Shown one piece after another: positions 42,801-51,812 of a DNA stretch of 64,000 nt. The stretch spans positions 62,001 to 126,000 of the forward strand of contig NZ_SLYW01000008.1 of the NCBI RefSeq assembly GCF_004343585.1, read 5' to 3'. The notes under the pieces were generated by a model, which made no database searches, was not told the origin of the DNA, and saw nothing but the letters and a program-made list of their open reading frames with translations. The position numbers and the translations under genes are program-made. The DNA comes from Neorhizobium sp. JUb45 (lineage in GTDB: Bacteria; Pseudomonadota; Alphaproteobacteria; Rhizobiales; Rhizobiaceae). Positions within the stretch are counted from its first letter, which is position 1. Each line of letters opens with the position of its first letter.

Positions 42801-44259
42801 AACGGGACCAGTCGTTTGTGTCGCTTTTGCCGACAACACCTTGCGTCTTGTCGGCTGCGATGAAGAGGCGGGCCGGCTGGGCCTTCGGCTCGGGCAGGGG
42901 CTGGCCGAAGCACGGGCCATTTGCCCCAATGTGATTGTCATCGACGAAGATCAGGCCGCCGATCACCGGCTCCTCGAAGGCATTGCCGATTGGTGCGACC
43001 GTTATACGCCTCTGGTGGCGCTGGAAGGACGCAACGGCCTTTTTCTGGACATTACCGGCTGCGCTCATCTCATGGGTGGCGAAGCCGCCTTGCTGGAAGA
43101 CATTCTCAATCGCCTTTCCCAGATGGGATTGGAAGTGCGTGGCGCGATTTCTTCGTCTCCGGGCCTGTCATGGGCGGTGTGCCATTATGGCGACAATCGT
43201 GTCGTCAGAGATGAAAATCGCGAGGAAGCGCTGGCGCCGCTTCCGGTGGCCGCGCTGCGGCTTGGTCCGAATACGGTTGCGGCTTTACAGAAACTCGGGC
43301 TGAAACGTGTTGCCGATCTCATGCGGACGCCACGGGCGCCCCTTGTGCGGCGTTTTGGCGCAGAGGTTATGCTGCGGCTCGATCAGGCCTGCGGCGACGA
43401 TGAGGAGCCCATCTCTCCACGTCGGCCGGTTGCCAGCCTGTCGGCCGAACGCCGTCTCGCCGATCCGATCAAGTCGGAAGATGACATTCTTTTTGTCACA
43501 CGGCAGATCGCGCAATGCCTGCTTTCCGGGTTTGAAGCGCGGGGTGCCGGTGGGCGGCTGTTCGAACTGGTGCTGTTTCGCATCGATGGGCAGGTGTCGC
43601 GCATTTCGGCTGGTGCCTCACGCCCCTTGCGAGATGCGGACAGGATTACTGCATTGTTCACGGAAAGGCTCGCCTCCTTGCAGAGCCATCTCGATATCGG
43701 TTTCGGTTACGAGATCCTGCGTCTCAACGTGCTGCATCATGAGCCATTCGAGAGTGTGCAATCCGACCTGGCTGCCACGGATCGCAGACATTTGTCGCTC
43801 TCCACGTTCGTGGATCAGGTGGCGGCTCGGCTTGGGCCGGATTGCCTGCAGACATATCAGTTGCGTGAAAGCCATATCCCCGAGAGAGCGGAGATTTTCG
43901 TACCCGCCATAGAGGCTTTGCCGCTCGGCAAACAGATGCCCGAGACCCCTGCGGTTCTTTCGCGTAGTGAACGGCCTCTCCGTCTTTTCCGGGTGCCGGA
44001 GCCTCTGGAAAGCTTTGCCGCCGAAATCCCCGATGGGCCGCCGACGCGTTTTCGCTGGCGCCGCCTCACTCACCAGGTGGCGCGGGCGGAAGGGCCTGAG
44101 CGACTAAGCCCCGAATGGTGGCTGGATGACGAAGAGGCGGCGACACGGGATTATTTTCGACTGGAATCCACAGCCGGCTATCGGTTCTGGATCTTTCGAA
44201 AAGGCCTTTATGATCGCGATCCAACGCAGCGCTGGTTCATGCATGGTCTTTTCGCATGA
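42646..44259 (+). CDS. imuB: Y-family polymerase-like protein ImuB
   Basis: Catalytically inactive Y-family polymerase homologue that links DnaE2 and the beta clamp. 537 residues from ATG 42646. ILALTFPRLSIDRVLRR near residue 22 is the polymerase-fold start, and the metal-binding acidic residues of active DinB proteins are not conserved (LFLDITGCAHLMGG replaces the usual SIDEAYLD motif, near 128). The helix-hairpin-helix region (ALQKLGLKRVADLMRTPRAPLVRRFG) lies near 212. The open frame extends upstream to 42541 within imuA. ATGA overlap with dnaE2 downstream. Confidence 0.9.
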   Translation: MTAASQLFTPQQNLSLRTGQQRILALTFPRLSIDRVLRRQWGHGWRSSGRPETGPVVCVAFADNTLRLVGCDEEAGRLGLRLGQGLAEARAICPNVIVIDEDQAADHRLLEGIADWCDRYTPLVALEGRNGLFLDITGCAHLMGGEAALLEDILNRLSQMGLEVRGAISSSPGLSWAVCHYGDNRVVRDENREEALAPLPVAALRLGPNTVAALQKLGLKRVADLMRTPRAPLVRRFGAEVMLRLDQACGDDEEPISPRRPVASLSAERRLADPIKSEDDILFVTRQIAQCLLSGFEARGAGGRLFELVLFRIDGQVSRISAGASRPLRDADRITALFTERLASLQSHLDIGFGYEILRLNVLHHEPFESVQSDLAATDRRHLSLSTFVDQVAARLGPDCLQTYQLRESHIPERAEIFVPAIEALPLGKQMPETPAVLSRSERPLRLFRVPEPLESFAAEIPDGPPTRFRWRRLTHQVARAEGPERLSPEWWLDDEEAATRDYFRLESTAGYRFWIFRKGLYDRDPTQRWFMHGLFA

Positions 44260-47200
44260 GGTCCGAACAACGCTTTTTTGAGATCGGCGCGCGCACCAAT
44301 TTTTCTTTTCTCGAAGGCGCTGCCCGGCCGGAGGAAATGGTGTTTGCTGCGGGCGCGCTCAATCTGTCCGGCATCGGTATTGCGGATCGCAATACCGTGG
44401 CTGGTGTCGTGCGTGCCCATAACTATCTGCGTGAAATGCACGAAATCCATGCTCGCCAGACGAAGCAGGGCGTGAAAGCGGATGAGAAGGAGATGCCGGC
44501 ACCGTGTCGATTCCAACCCGGTGCCCGGTTGGTGTTTTCCGATGAAACGCCGGATATTTTGGCTTATCCCTGCAATCGCCAGGGTTGGGCCAATCTTTGC
44601 CGGCTGCTCAGTCGCGGCAATCTGAGAACGACGAAGGGCAGTTGCATTCTGGAAGAGTGGGATATTCTGGAATGGGGAGCGAATATGATGCTCGCCGTTG
44701 TCGTCGATCCCGTCCGCATGAGCGACAACAAGGATATCGAGAAGATCGAGCATGTCCTTGGTCTTTTGCGGGGGCGGTTTGGCGATGCAGTCTATCTCGT
44801 CCTGTCGCCAATCTATGATGGCAGGGATGCGGTGACGTTGGCGACGCTTGCAGGCATCGCAACCCGTACCGACATTCCGCTCATCGCGACCAATCAGCCA
44901 CTTTATCACGTTCCCGATCGAAAGCCGCTTTCGGATGTGGTGACGGCGATACGCGAACATGTGACGGTGGCGACAGCCGGTTTTCACCTTGCTCCCAATG
45001 CCGAGCGCCATCTGAAGCATGGACGAGAGATGGCGCGTGTTCTTCGGAATTATCCGGAGGCAGTTGCCAATACGGAGCGATTTTTCGAAACGTTGAAATT
45101 TTCGCTGGATGAGCTTCAGCACAATTATCCGGACGAAAGTGTTTCCGGTGAAACCCCGGCCAGAACTTTGGAAAGACTGACATGGGAGGGAGCCGAAGAG
45201 CGTTTTACTGATGGTATTCCGCCGAAGGTGGAAGAGGCGATCGGCAAGGAACTCGCATTGATTCAGGAGATGGAATACGAGCCATATTTCCTGACTGTTC
45301 GCCATATCGTCTGGCATGCCCGCAAAGTCCTGAAAATTCTTTGCCAGGGGCGCGGCTCGGCCGCCAATTCCACTGTGTGTTATTGCCTCGGTATTACCGA
45401 GGTGAACCCTGAAAATTCGACGCTTCTGTTCGAGCGCTTTATTTCGACGGAACGCAACGAGCCGCCGGATATCGATGTCGATTTCGAACATGAACGGCGT
45501 GAAGAAGTCATCCAGTATATCTACAGCCATTACGGTTTCCGGCATGCCGGCCTGACGGCGGCGGTTACAAGCTATCGGACACGTATGGCCGGGCGTGAGG
45601 TCGCCAAGGCGTTCGGACTGTCGGAAGATGTGCAGGCGGCATTGTCCAGCACGGTCTGGGGCTGGTCGGACGAAGGGGTAACCGAGCGCGATGCGAAGGC
45701 CGCTGGTCTTGATCTGGAAGACAAGACGACGCGCAAGGTTATGCATTATGCCAGGGAGTTGATGGGGTTTCCGCGCCATCTGACCCAGCACGTTGGCGGC
45801 TTTCTCATTACCCGCGACCGTCTTGATGAGGTCGTGCCGATCATGCCGACGGCCATGCCCGGCCGCTACATGATCGAATGGGACAAGGATGATCTCGATA
45901 CGCTGAAACTGCTGAAAATCGACATTCTGGCGCTCGGCATGCTGACTTGCCTGCGCAAGGCATTCGATTTGATGCGCCAGCATTATGGACGAGACGAGAC
46001 GCTTGCAGGACTGAACCTGGGCAATCGTCCGGAAGTTTACGACATGATCTGCCGCGCCGATACGATTGGCGTGTTCCAGATCGAAAGTCGGGCGCAGATG
46101 AGCATGCTGCCGAGGCTGCGGCCGCGAGAGTTTTACGATCTGGTTGTCGAAGTTGCGATCGTCCGGCCCGGCCCGATCCAGGGAAACATGGTGCATCCCT
46201 ATCTGAAGCGTCGTGAAGATGAGCGGCACCAGAGGCCGATCACTTATCCGAGCCCGGCACTTGAGGAGGTTTTGAAACGGACACTTGGCATACCTCTGTT
46301 TCAAGAGCAGGCGATGCAGATCGCGATTACTGCGGCTGGTTTCACGGCTGCCAAAGCCGATGCATTGCGCCGATCAATGGCAACCTTCAAACGCTCGGGC
46401 CGTGTCAATTCCTTCAGGCAGGACATGATCGATGGGATGCTTGAAAATGGATACAAGCTCGATTTTGCCGAAAGCTGCTTCAAGCAGATCGAAGGTTTTG
46501 CCGAATACGGTTTTCCGGAAAGCCATGCCGCCTCGTTTGCTCTGCTTGTCTACGTATCGTCCTGGATCAAGACCTTTTATCCCGACGTCTTCTGTACGGC
46601 GATCCTCAACTCCCAGCCCATGGGCTTCTATGCGCCATCGCAACTGGTGCGGGATGCGCGCGAGCACGGCGTCGAGGTTCTTCCCGTGGATATCAATGAT
46701 TCCGGCTGGGATAGCAGCCTGCATGAGGCGCAATTCGATAGGTGGCGGATCGATCGTCGGCATGCCGAAATGCGCGATGTCATCCTGACCAAGCACGCCG
46801 TTCGGCTCGGCTTCCGTCAGGTCAAAGGTCTGTCGGAAAAGCCCATGCGCGAAAAACTCGTCGCCAACCGGGGGGAGGGTTATCGTTCGGTGCGAGACTT
46901 ATGGCTGCGATCCGGCCTCGAAAAGGCTGATATCGAGAAACTGGCAGATGCGGATGCCTTTGGTTCGATCGGCCTGTCGCGCCGCGAAGCGCTGTGGGCT
47001 GTGCGTGCCCTCGACGTCAAAAGCACCGTCGAAAAGCTGCCTCTGTTCGATCAGGTCGCTCATCTCGATTTGCAGGTAGAACCGAAAACCCAGTTGCCGA
47101 ACATGCTGCCGGGAGAGGAAGTGATCGAGGATTATCGTGCGCTTTCCCTCTCACTCAAGGCACATCCGGTGTCTTTCCTAAGGGAGCGGTTTCAGGCGAT

Positions 47201-47678
47201 GGGTGTCCGCCGCAGTGTCGATCTTCTCAATATCCCGAACGGCAGAAAGGTCACGATTGCCGGCCTCGTCCTGGTGCGCCAGCGGCCGGGCTCTGCAAAG
47301 GGCGTTATCTTCATGACGCTGGAAGACGAAACAGGCGTGGCCAATGCGATTGTCTGGCCAAAGGTTTTCGAGAAATACCGGCCAGTCGTCATGGGGTCGC
47401 GGCTGGTCAAGATCTTTGGCCGCCTGCAAAGTCAGAGTGGCGTCATCCATACGGTGGTCGAACATATCGAAGACATGACCCCGATGCTGGGGCTGCTGCA
47501 GACGGAGGTGCGTCGCTTCGCCGTTCTTCCGCGCGCCGATGAAGCTCTGAATGGGTCGCGCCCGGATCCAAGGCAATCGCAGCAACGTCGAAATTCCTAT
47601 GGAGAGGGACCGATATCAAATGTTCAGCGCGGTTCTGAACCGGCGCAGGTTATGCCGAAAGGCAGAAATTTTCATTGA
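44256..47678 (+). CDS. dnaE2: Error-prone DNA polymerase DnaE2 (ImuC)
   Basis: C-family alpha-subunit paralogue used in SOS-induced translesion synthesis. 1140 residues. N-terminal PHP domain (ARTNFSFLEGAARPEEMVFAA, residues about 8-30); polymerase core with CQGRGSAANSTVCYCLGI near 362 and the catalytic aspartates in PDIDVDFEHERR near 404; RPGPIQGNMVHPYLKRR near 637; OB-fold nucleic-acid domain near 1000 (VTIAGLVLVRQRPGSAKGVIFMTLED). It is the last gene of imuA-imuB-dnaE2, controlled by the LexA box at 41809. Confidence 0.96.
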   Translation: MRSEQRFFEIGARTNFSFLEGAARPEEMVFAAGALNLSGIGIADRNTVAGVVRAHNYLREMHEIHARQTKQGVKADEKEMPAPCRFQPGARLVFSDETPDILAYPCNRQGWANLCRLLSRGNLRTTKGSCILEEWDILEWGANMMLAVVVDPVRMSDNKDIEKIEHVLGLLRGRFGDAVYLVLSPIYDGRDAVTLATLAGIATRTDIPLIATNQPLYHVPDRKPLSDVVTAIREHVTVATAGFHLAPNAERHLKHGREMARVLRNYPEAVANTERFFETLKFSLDELQHNYPDESVSGETPARTLERLTWEGAEERFTDGIPPKVEEAIGKELALIQEMEYEPYFLTVRHIVWHARKVLKILCQGRGSAANSTVCYCLGITEVNPENSTLLFERFISTERNEPPDIDVDFEHERREEVIQYIYSHYGFRHAGLTAAVTSYRTRMAGREVAKAFGLSEDVQAALSSTVWGWSDEGVTERDAKAAGLDLEDKTTRKVMHYARELMGFPRHLTQHVGGFLITRDRLDEVVPIMPTAMPGRYMIEWDKDDLDTLKLLKIDILALGMLTCLRKAFDLMRQHYGRDETLAGLNLGNRPEVYDMICRADTIGVFQIESRAQMSMLPRLRPREFYDLVVEVAIVRPGPIQGNMVHPYLKRREDERHQRPITYPSPALEEVLKRTLGIPLFQEQAMQIAITAAGFTAAKADALRRSMATFKRSGRVNSFRQDMIDGMLENGYKLDFAESCFKQIEGFAEYGFPESHAASFALLVYVSSWIKTFYPDVFCTAILNSQPMGFYAPSQLVRDAREHGVEVLPVDINDSGWDSSLHEAQFDRWRIDRRHAEMRDVILTKHAVRLGFRQVKGLSEKPMREKLVANRGEGYRSVRDLWLRSGLEKADIEKLADADAFGSIGLSRREALWAVRALDVKSTVEKLPLFDQVAHLDLQVEPKTQLPNMLPGEEVIEDYRALSLSLKAHPVSFLRERFQAMGVRRSVDLLNIPNGRKVTIAGLVLVRQRPGSAKGVIFMTLEDETGVANAIVWPKVFEKYRPVVMGSRLVKIFGRLQSQSGVIHTVVEHIEDMTPMLGLLQTEVRRFAVLPRADEALNGSRPDPRQSQQRRNSYGEGPISNVQRGSEPAQVMPKGRNFH

Positions 47679-47828
47679 TCCTGCCGGATCTCCATTCGCA
47701 CCGGAATGGCAAAACAGGAGTTTTGCAAAGCGTGCATATTAGAGAGATGATTCATTTTCTTGACATTCGGCCCCTTGTTTGGGAAAGAAAGCGGATAAGC
47801 TATGTCATGTTTATGGACGGCCTGAAGG

Positions 47829-48140
47829 ATGCTAGTCTGCAGCTGCAATTACATCACCGCCAACGAAATTCGCGACGCTATCGTCACGATGCTCGATGAG
47901 GACTGTTGGCAGCTCATCGTCCCTGCCAAGGTCTATCATTCCATGGCCAAGCGCGGCCGCTGTTGCGGCTGCTTCCCCAATGTCGTCGATCTGATCATTC
48001 GCACCACCGAAGACTATCACGCTCACCGCCACTCGACGGAAGCTGAAGTAGTTGATTATATGTCCCGCCTGAAACAACTCCACGAAGATAACAGGAGAGC
48101 GGACATTGAAAGGCGACAAAAAGGTCATCGAGCGGCTTAA
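47829..48140 (+). CDS. bfd: Bacterioferritin-associated ferredoxin-type (2Fe-2S) protein
   Basis: Delivers electrons to bacterioferritin so that stored iron can be released. 103 residues, longer than the roughly 64 of E. coli Bfd. Cluster ligands are Cys4 and Cys6 (VCSCN) and Cys45 and Cys48 (RCCGC). The extra residues form a charged C-terminal helix (DYMSRLKQLHEDNRRADIERRQKGHRAA). The Shine-Dalgarno-like GAAGG abuts ATG 47829, which is unusually close. The gene overlaps bfr by 35 bp, so the two are coupled. Confidence 0.88.
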   Translation: MLVCSCNYITANEIRDAIVTMLDEDCWQLIVPAKVYHSMAKRGRCCGCFPNVVDLIIRTTEDYHAHRHSTEAEVVDYMSRLKQLHEDNRRADIERRQKGHRAA

Positions 48141-48591
48141 CGAGGCTCTTTTCCTCGAACTCGGCGCCGTCAACCAATACTGGGTGCATTACCGTCTTCT
48201 AGAGGATTGGGGTTATACCAAGCTCGCCAAGAAGGAACGTGCCGAGTCGATCGAGGAAATGGGGCATGCCGACAAGCTGGTCGCCCGCATCATCTTCCTC
48301 GAAGGTCATCCCAATCTGCAAACGCTTGCGCCATTGCGCATTGGCCAGAACGTCAAGGAAGTTCTGGAAGCGGATCTTGCCGGCGAACACGATGCTCGCA
48401 AGGCCTACAAGGAATCCCGAGACATCTGTCACACCGCCGGGGATTATGTCTCCATGAAGCTTTTCGAAGAACTGTTGATGGACGAAGAAGGCCATATCGA
48501 CTTCCTCGAAACGCAGCTGGAGCTCCTCGGCAAAATCGGTGAAGAAAAGTACGGCCAGCTCAACGCCGATTCCGCTGACGTGGCGGAATAA
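48106..48591 (+). CDS. bfr: Bacterioferritin
   Basis: Haem-containing 24-mer ferritin for iron storage. 161 residues. Ferroxidase ligands are visible: Glu in NEALFLELGAVNQYW near residue 18, the E-x-x-H pair in ESIEEMGHADKL near 51, Glu in LAGEHDARKAY near 94, and EEGH in MDEEGHIDFLETQ near 127-130. TTG start at 48106 with AGGAGAG upstream; a standard ATG would lose the first helix. Preceded by and overlapping bfd. Confidence 0.96.
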   Translation: MKGDKKVIERLNEALFLELGAVNQYWVHYRLLEDWGYTKLAKKERAESIEEMGHADKLVARIIFLEGHPNLQTLAPLRIGQNVKEVLEADLAGEHDARKAYKESRDICHTAGDYVSMKLFEELLMDEEGHIDFLETQLELLGKIGEEKYGQLNADSADVAE

Positions 48592-48612
48592 CAGAGAGCA
48601 CCATTTATCAAA

Positions 48613-48645
48613 AAAACGCCGGCAGTTTAAAACTGCCGGCGTTTT
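48613..48645. terminator. Bidirectional terminator between bfr and rppH
   Basis: Arms AAAACGCCGGCAGTTT and AAACTGCCGGCGTTTT with almost no loop, 21 bp after the bfr stop and 23 bp after the rppH stop (minus strand). T-runs occur in both directions. Confidence 0.9.
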
Positions 48646-48668
48646 CTATTCGCAATCTGGCTTACCGT

Positions 48669-49202
48669 TCAGGCCGGCCTCTTCGAGAGATGGCTGAACT
48701 CGGCGACCACTTTCTGGTAGACTTCGCGTTTGAAAGAGACGATCAGGTTTGGCAGTTCCGCCATCGGCTTCCAATCCCAGGCGTCAAATTCCTGATGCTG
48801 GCCGGATGGTGGTTCCTCGATATTGATTTCGCTGTCGTCGCCATCGAAGCGAAACGCAAACCAGCGCTGCGCCTGTCCGCGATATTTTCCCTTCAGCCCG
48901 ATGCCGATCAGATGGGCCGGAAGATCGTAATTGATCCAGTCCTTGCACTCACCAAGCAGCGTCACCGAACGCATGCCGGTTTCTTCGAAAAGTTCGCGCC
49001 GGGCGGCGACAAGCGCGTCCTCATCCTTATCGATGCCGCCCTGCGGCATTTGCCAAAGCTGGGGTGAGCCATCGGATTCGGAATTGTTCTCAGACAAACG
49101 GCGGCCGACCCAGACGAGACCCTCGGAGTTCAAGACCATCACGCCGACACAGGGGCGATAGGGCAGACTGTCTGCAGATACGGGCTCTTTTGTCTTGCTC
49201 AT
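48669..49202 (-). CDS. rppH: RNA pyrophosphohydrolase RppH
   Basis: Nudix hydrolase that converts 5'-triphosphate RNA to monophosphate and starts mRNA decay. 177 residues. Nudix box GGIDKDEDALVAARRELFEETGM (residues about 57-79) with QLWQMPQ just before it. I chose ATG 49202 because GGAAAAG precedes it; ATG 49217 (five codons earlier) overlaps the upstream stop as ATGA and cannot be excluded. Last gene of the ctpA-yibQ-rppH run. Confidence 0.94.
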   Translation of the reverse strand: MSKTKEPVSADSLPYRPCVGVMVLNSEGLVWVGRRLSENNSESDGSPQLWQMPQGGIDKDEDALVAARRELFEETGMRSVTLLGECKDWINYDLPAHLIGIGLKGKYRGQAQRWFAFRFDGDDSEINIEEPPSGQHQEFDAWDWKPMAELPNLIVSFKREVYQKVVAEFSHLSKRPA

Positions 49203-49213
49203 TTCTTTTCCGT

Positions 49214-50404
49214 TCATGGATGTGCGGGATCATCGACGACAGCGGAAACGCCAACGATCTCGATGCCACGGTTGCTGACTTCGCCAACCCATTGCTGAAT
49301 CGCGTCTATGCTTTCGTCGAAAGCGGATGCGGAACCGATCGCAAAACCCTTGCGTTGGGCGATACGCTCAAGCTCATCGAGCTTTTTCAGGATTTCCTGC
49401 TTGTCGAGTTGTGCATCCAGGGTCAGATCGGCGAAACCGTGCGGAAGCTGTAGGGGCTTGGCTATTTTCTCGCTCAGCGATTGCGCCGACGAACCATCAT
49501 CAAGGAACAGCAGGCCTCTCCCCGCGATATCGCGCAAGACAGGTTCCAGCGCATCGGCATCGGATAGAAAACGGCCACCGAGATAGTTCATCACCCCGGT
49601 GTAATTGGTGATCTTGCCCATCGCTTCATGCAGGTTTGCAATGTTTTCCTTCACATTCGCTTCCGTGACCAGGGTTGAACCGCCCGGATTGTTGCTCGGA
49701 TAGTCGAATGGCTCCATGGGAAGCTGAACGAGGATTTCGTGGCCATTGCGGCGGGCCTCCTGCATCCAGCGAGGCAGGCTGTTGCCGGTTGCGGCAAAGG
49801 CAAGCGTCACTTGAGCCGGAAGCGTGCGGATGGCGTTCTGTGTTCCGGTCTGGCTGAGGCCGAGCCCACCAACAACGATGGCAATACGCGCGCCGCGTGC
49901 GCCTGACCATGGACGTGCATATTGTTCCATCGGCCGCAGTCCGTCCGGGCCGATGATCGGCAGGCGTCCCTCCGGTGTCTCTTCGACAAGATCCTCATTC
50001 GGCGTGGCCGCCATGCGCGGGTCCTGGCCTATGCGTTGAGCCTCGACGATCAGAGGACCGTCGCCATCGCGTTGTCGCGGAGAATAGGTGGTGACGACCT
50101 GTCCGTTATCGGTCTGCGTTCGCTGGACATTTGCGCCGCTGTTGGGGCCGGATCGCGGCACGCCCACCTTGGCGGAAGAAGGTGCGGTTGCGGTGCGATC
50201 TTCTTCGGAAGAAGCGGCAGGGGCGACATTTGAGGCCATCTCGGTCTTCTGAAGGGCCGGGTCAGACCGCATGGCATAAAAGGAGAAGCCGAGAACGCCG
50301 GCGCCAACCAGCATTCCGAAAATGACACCGATCGAGGTTCGTCGTGAACGTCGCAGCCGCGCCGCGCGGTCCCGCCCAAGCGGTGCGTGAAGATCGGTCC
50401 CCAA
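49214..50404 (-). CDS. Divergent polysaccharide deacetylase family protein (YibQ/DUF610)
   Basis: 396 residues. Short cytoplasmic N-terminus containing the family motif TDLHAPLGRDR, one membrane segment (TSIGVIFGMLVGAGVLGFSFYA, about residues 24-45), a low-complexity linker, then a NodB-like barrel (RIAIVVGGLGLSQTGTQNAI near 171, EILVQLPMEPFDYPSNNPG near 222, FLDDGSSAQSLS near 300). Probably periplasmic and membrane-anchored; the deacetylase chemistry of this divergent branch is unproven. TTG start at 50404, supported by the conserved N-terminal motif. It sits between ctpA and rppH. Confidence 0.85.
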   Translation of the reverse strand: MGTDLHAPLGRDRAARLRRSRRTSIGVIFGMLVGAGVLGFSFYAMRSDPALQKTEMASNVAPAASSEEDRTATAPSSAKVGVPRSGPNSGANVQRTQTDNGQVVTTYSPRQRDGDGPLIVEAQRIGQDPRMAATPNEDLVEETPEGRLPIIGPDGLRPMEQYARPWSGARGARIAIVVGGLGLSQTGTQNAIRTLPAQVTLAFAATGNSLPRWMQEARRNGHEILVQLPMEPFDYPSNNPGGSTLVTEANVKENIANLHEAMGKITNYTGVMNYLGGRFLSDADALEPVLRDIAGRGLLFLDDGSSAQSLSEKIAKPLQLPHGFADLTLDAQLDKQEILKKLDELERIAQRKGFAIGSASAFDESIDAIQQWVGEVSNRGIEIVGVSAVVDDPAHP

Positions 50405-50439
50405 AGATCGTCCGCCTTGATGTTTTGACTTAATAAAGA

Positions 50440-50465
50440 AAACCGGCCCGAAAACGGGCCGGTTT
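50440..50465 (-). terminator. Rho-independent terminator downstream of ctpA
   Basis: AAACCGGCCCG and CGGGCCGGTTT with an AAAA loop, 18 bp after the ctpA stop; on the minus strand a T-rich run follows. The deacetylase gene downstream therefore may have its own promoter or depend on readthrough. Confidence 0.85.
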
Positions 50466-50483
50466 CATCAAATGTTGTGGCTC

Positions 50484-51812
50484 TTACGGCTTCACGGCAG
50501 CGGCAGCCTTGTCAGGATGCGCCGGGAAGGATGGGTCCGTCTTGTTCCCACGCAGAAGGTCGAGCGCGTAGTTCAGCTGGAGATCGTCCTTCGCTTCCGG
50601 CGGCACATAGGCAGCCGAACCGGAACCTTCTTCCGTCTCGCTCTGGCCGGTAATGTGGCCACGCAGGCTGGATTCGCCCTCCGCCTTCACCTTGCCCTGC
50701 AATTCCGGCGGCAATGGCTGCTCGACCTTGATGTCGGGCTCAATGCCGGTGCCCTGGATCGATTTGCCGGACGGCGTGTAATAGAGCGCGGTGGTCAGGC
50801 GCAGTGCGCCGGCTTCACCAAGCGGGATGATCGTCTGGACGGAGCCCTTGCCGAAGGAACGCGTGCCGACCACCGTGGCGCGCTTCAGATCCTGCAGGGC
50901 GCCGGCAACGATTTCCGAAGCGGACGCAGAGCCGCCATTGACGAGAACGATGACGGGCTTTCCATCCGTCAGGTCGCCTGCGCTGGCATTGAAGCGGCGG
51001 GTTTCCTCGGCATTGCGGCCGCGGGTCGAAACCACTTCGCCACGCTCCAGGAAAGCGTCGGATACGTTGATTGCCTGATCCAGAAGACCGCCCGGATTGA
51101 GGCGAAGATCGAGCACATAGCCCTTCAGCTTGTCGGCTGGAACGTCGGCCTTGATCTTCTTGATCGCCTTTTCGAGGCCTTCATAGGTCTTTTCGGTAAA
51201 CGAGATGACGCGAACATAACCGACATCGCCCTCAACGCGAGACTTGACGGCCTGAACCGCAATCGTGTCGCGTACGACCGTGATGTCGAGCGGCTTGTCA
51301 GCGCCCTGGCGGATGATCGTCAGTTTGATCGGCGTGTTGATCGGCCCGCGCATCTTTTCGACGGCATCTTCGAGCTTCAGGCCGCGCACCGGCGCGCCAT
51401 CGATCTCGGAAATGAAGTCGCCGGCCAGAACGCCTGCCTTGGAAGCAGGGGTGTCATCGATCGGGGTGATGACCTTGACCAGTTCGTTTTCCATCGTGAC
51501 TTCGATGCCGAGACCGCCAAACTCACCCCTTGTCTGGGTGCGCATGTCGTCGGCATCCTTGGCATTCATGAAGCTCGAATGCGGATCGAGAGAGGTCAGC
51601 ATGCCGTTGATGGCGTTCTCGACCAGCTTCTCTTCGTCTGGCGGCGTCACGTACTGGGCACGGACGCGCTCGAAGACATCGCCGAAAACCGACAGTTCAC
51701 GATAGGTCGAGGAACCGGCTGCCTGAGCCGGAACGCCGGCCGAATAGATCACGCTCATCGCTGTGGCACCCATGAGTGCGCCGACGATGACAAGAGAAGC
51801 CCTACGAATCAT
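50484..51812 (-). CDS. ctpA: C-terminal processing serine protease CtpA (S41)
   Basis: Periplasmic carboxy-terminal protease. 442 residues. Signal sequence IRRASLVIVGALMGATAMSVI, N-terminal helical region, PDZ domain (GGLGIEVTMENELVKVITPIDDTPASKAGVLAGDFISEIDG, about residues 95-140), then the S41 protease domain with LRLNPGGLLDQAI near 240, the catalytic serine in NGGSASASEIVAGAL near 300 and the lysine in SFGKGSVQ near 325. I chose ATG 51812 with GGAAGGG upstream; the open frame extends further but without homology. Overlaps the end of the EnvC-like gene by 11 bp. Confidence 0.95.
   Translation of the reverse strand: MIRRASLVIVGALMGATAMSVIYSAGVPAQAAGSSTYRELSVFGDVFERVRAQYVTPPDEEKLVENAINGMLTSLDPHSSFMNAKDADDMRTQTRGEFGGLGIEVTMENELVKVITPIDDTPASKAGVLAGDFISEIDGAPVRGLKLEDAVEKMRGPINTPIKLTIIRQGADKPLDITVVRDTIAVQAVKSRVEGDVGYVRVISFTEKTYEGLEKAIKKIKADVPADKLKGYVLDLRLNPGGLLDQAINVSDAFLERGEVVSTRGRNAEETRRFNASAGDLTDGKPVIVLVNGGSASASEIVAGALQDLKRATVVGTRSFGKGSVQTIIPLGEAGALRLTTALYYTPSGKSIQGTGIEPDIKVEQPLPPELQGKVKAEGESSLRGHITGQSETEEGSGSAAYVPPEAKDDLQLNYALDLLRGNKTDPSFPAHPDKAAAAVKP

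Noticed and set aside
44208..46304. 698-codon open frame antisense to dnaE2
   Set aside because: The plus strand is a clear DnaE2; the antisense product has no recognisable features and reflects codon bias in a GC-rich gene.
47679..47828. Iron-responsive operator (Irr, RirA or Fur) before bfd
   Set aside because: The region has AT-rich stretches and TTGACA at 47760, but no sequence matches a known iron box well enough to call.
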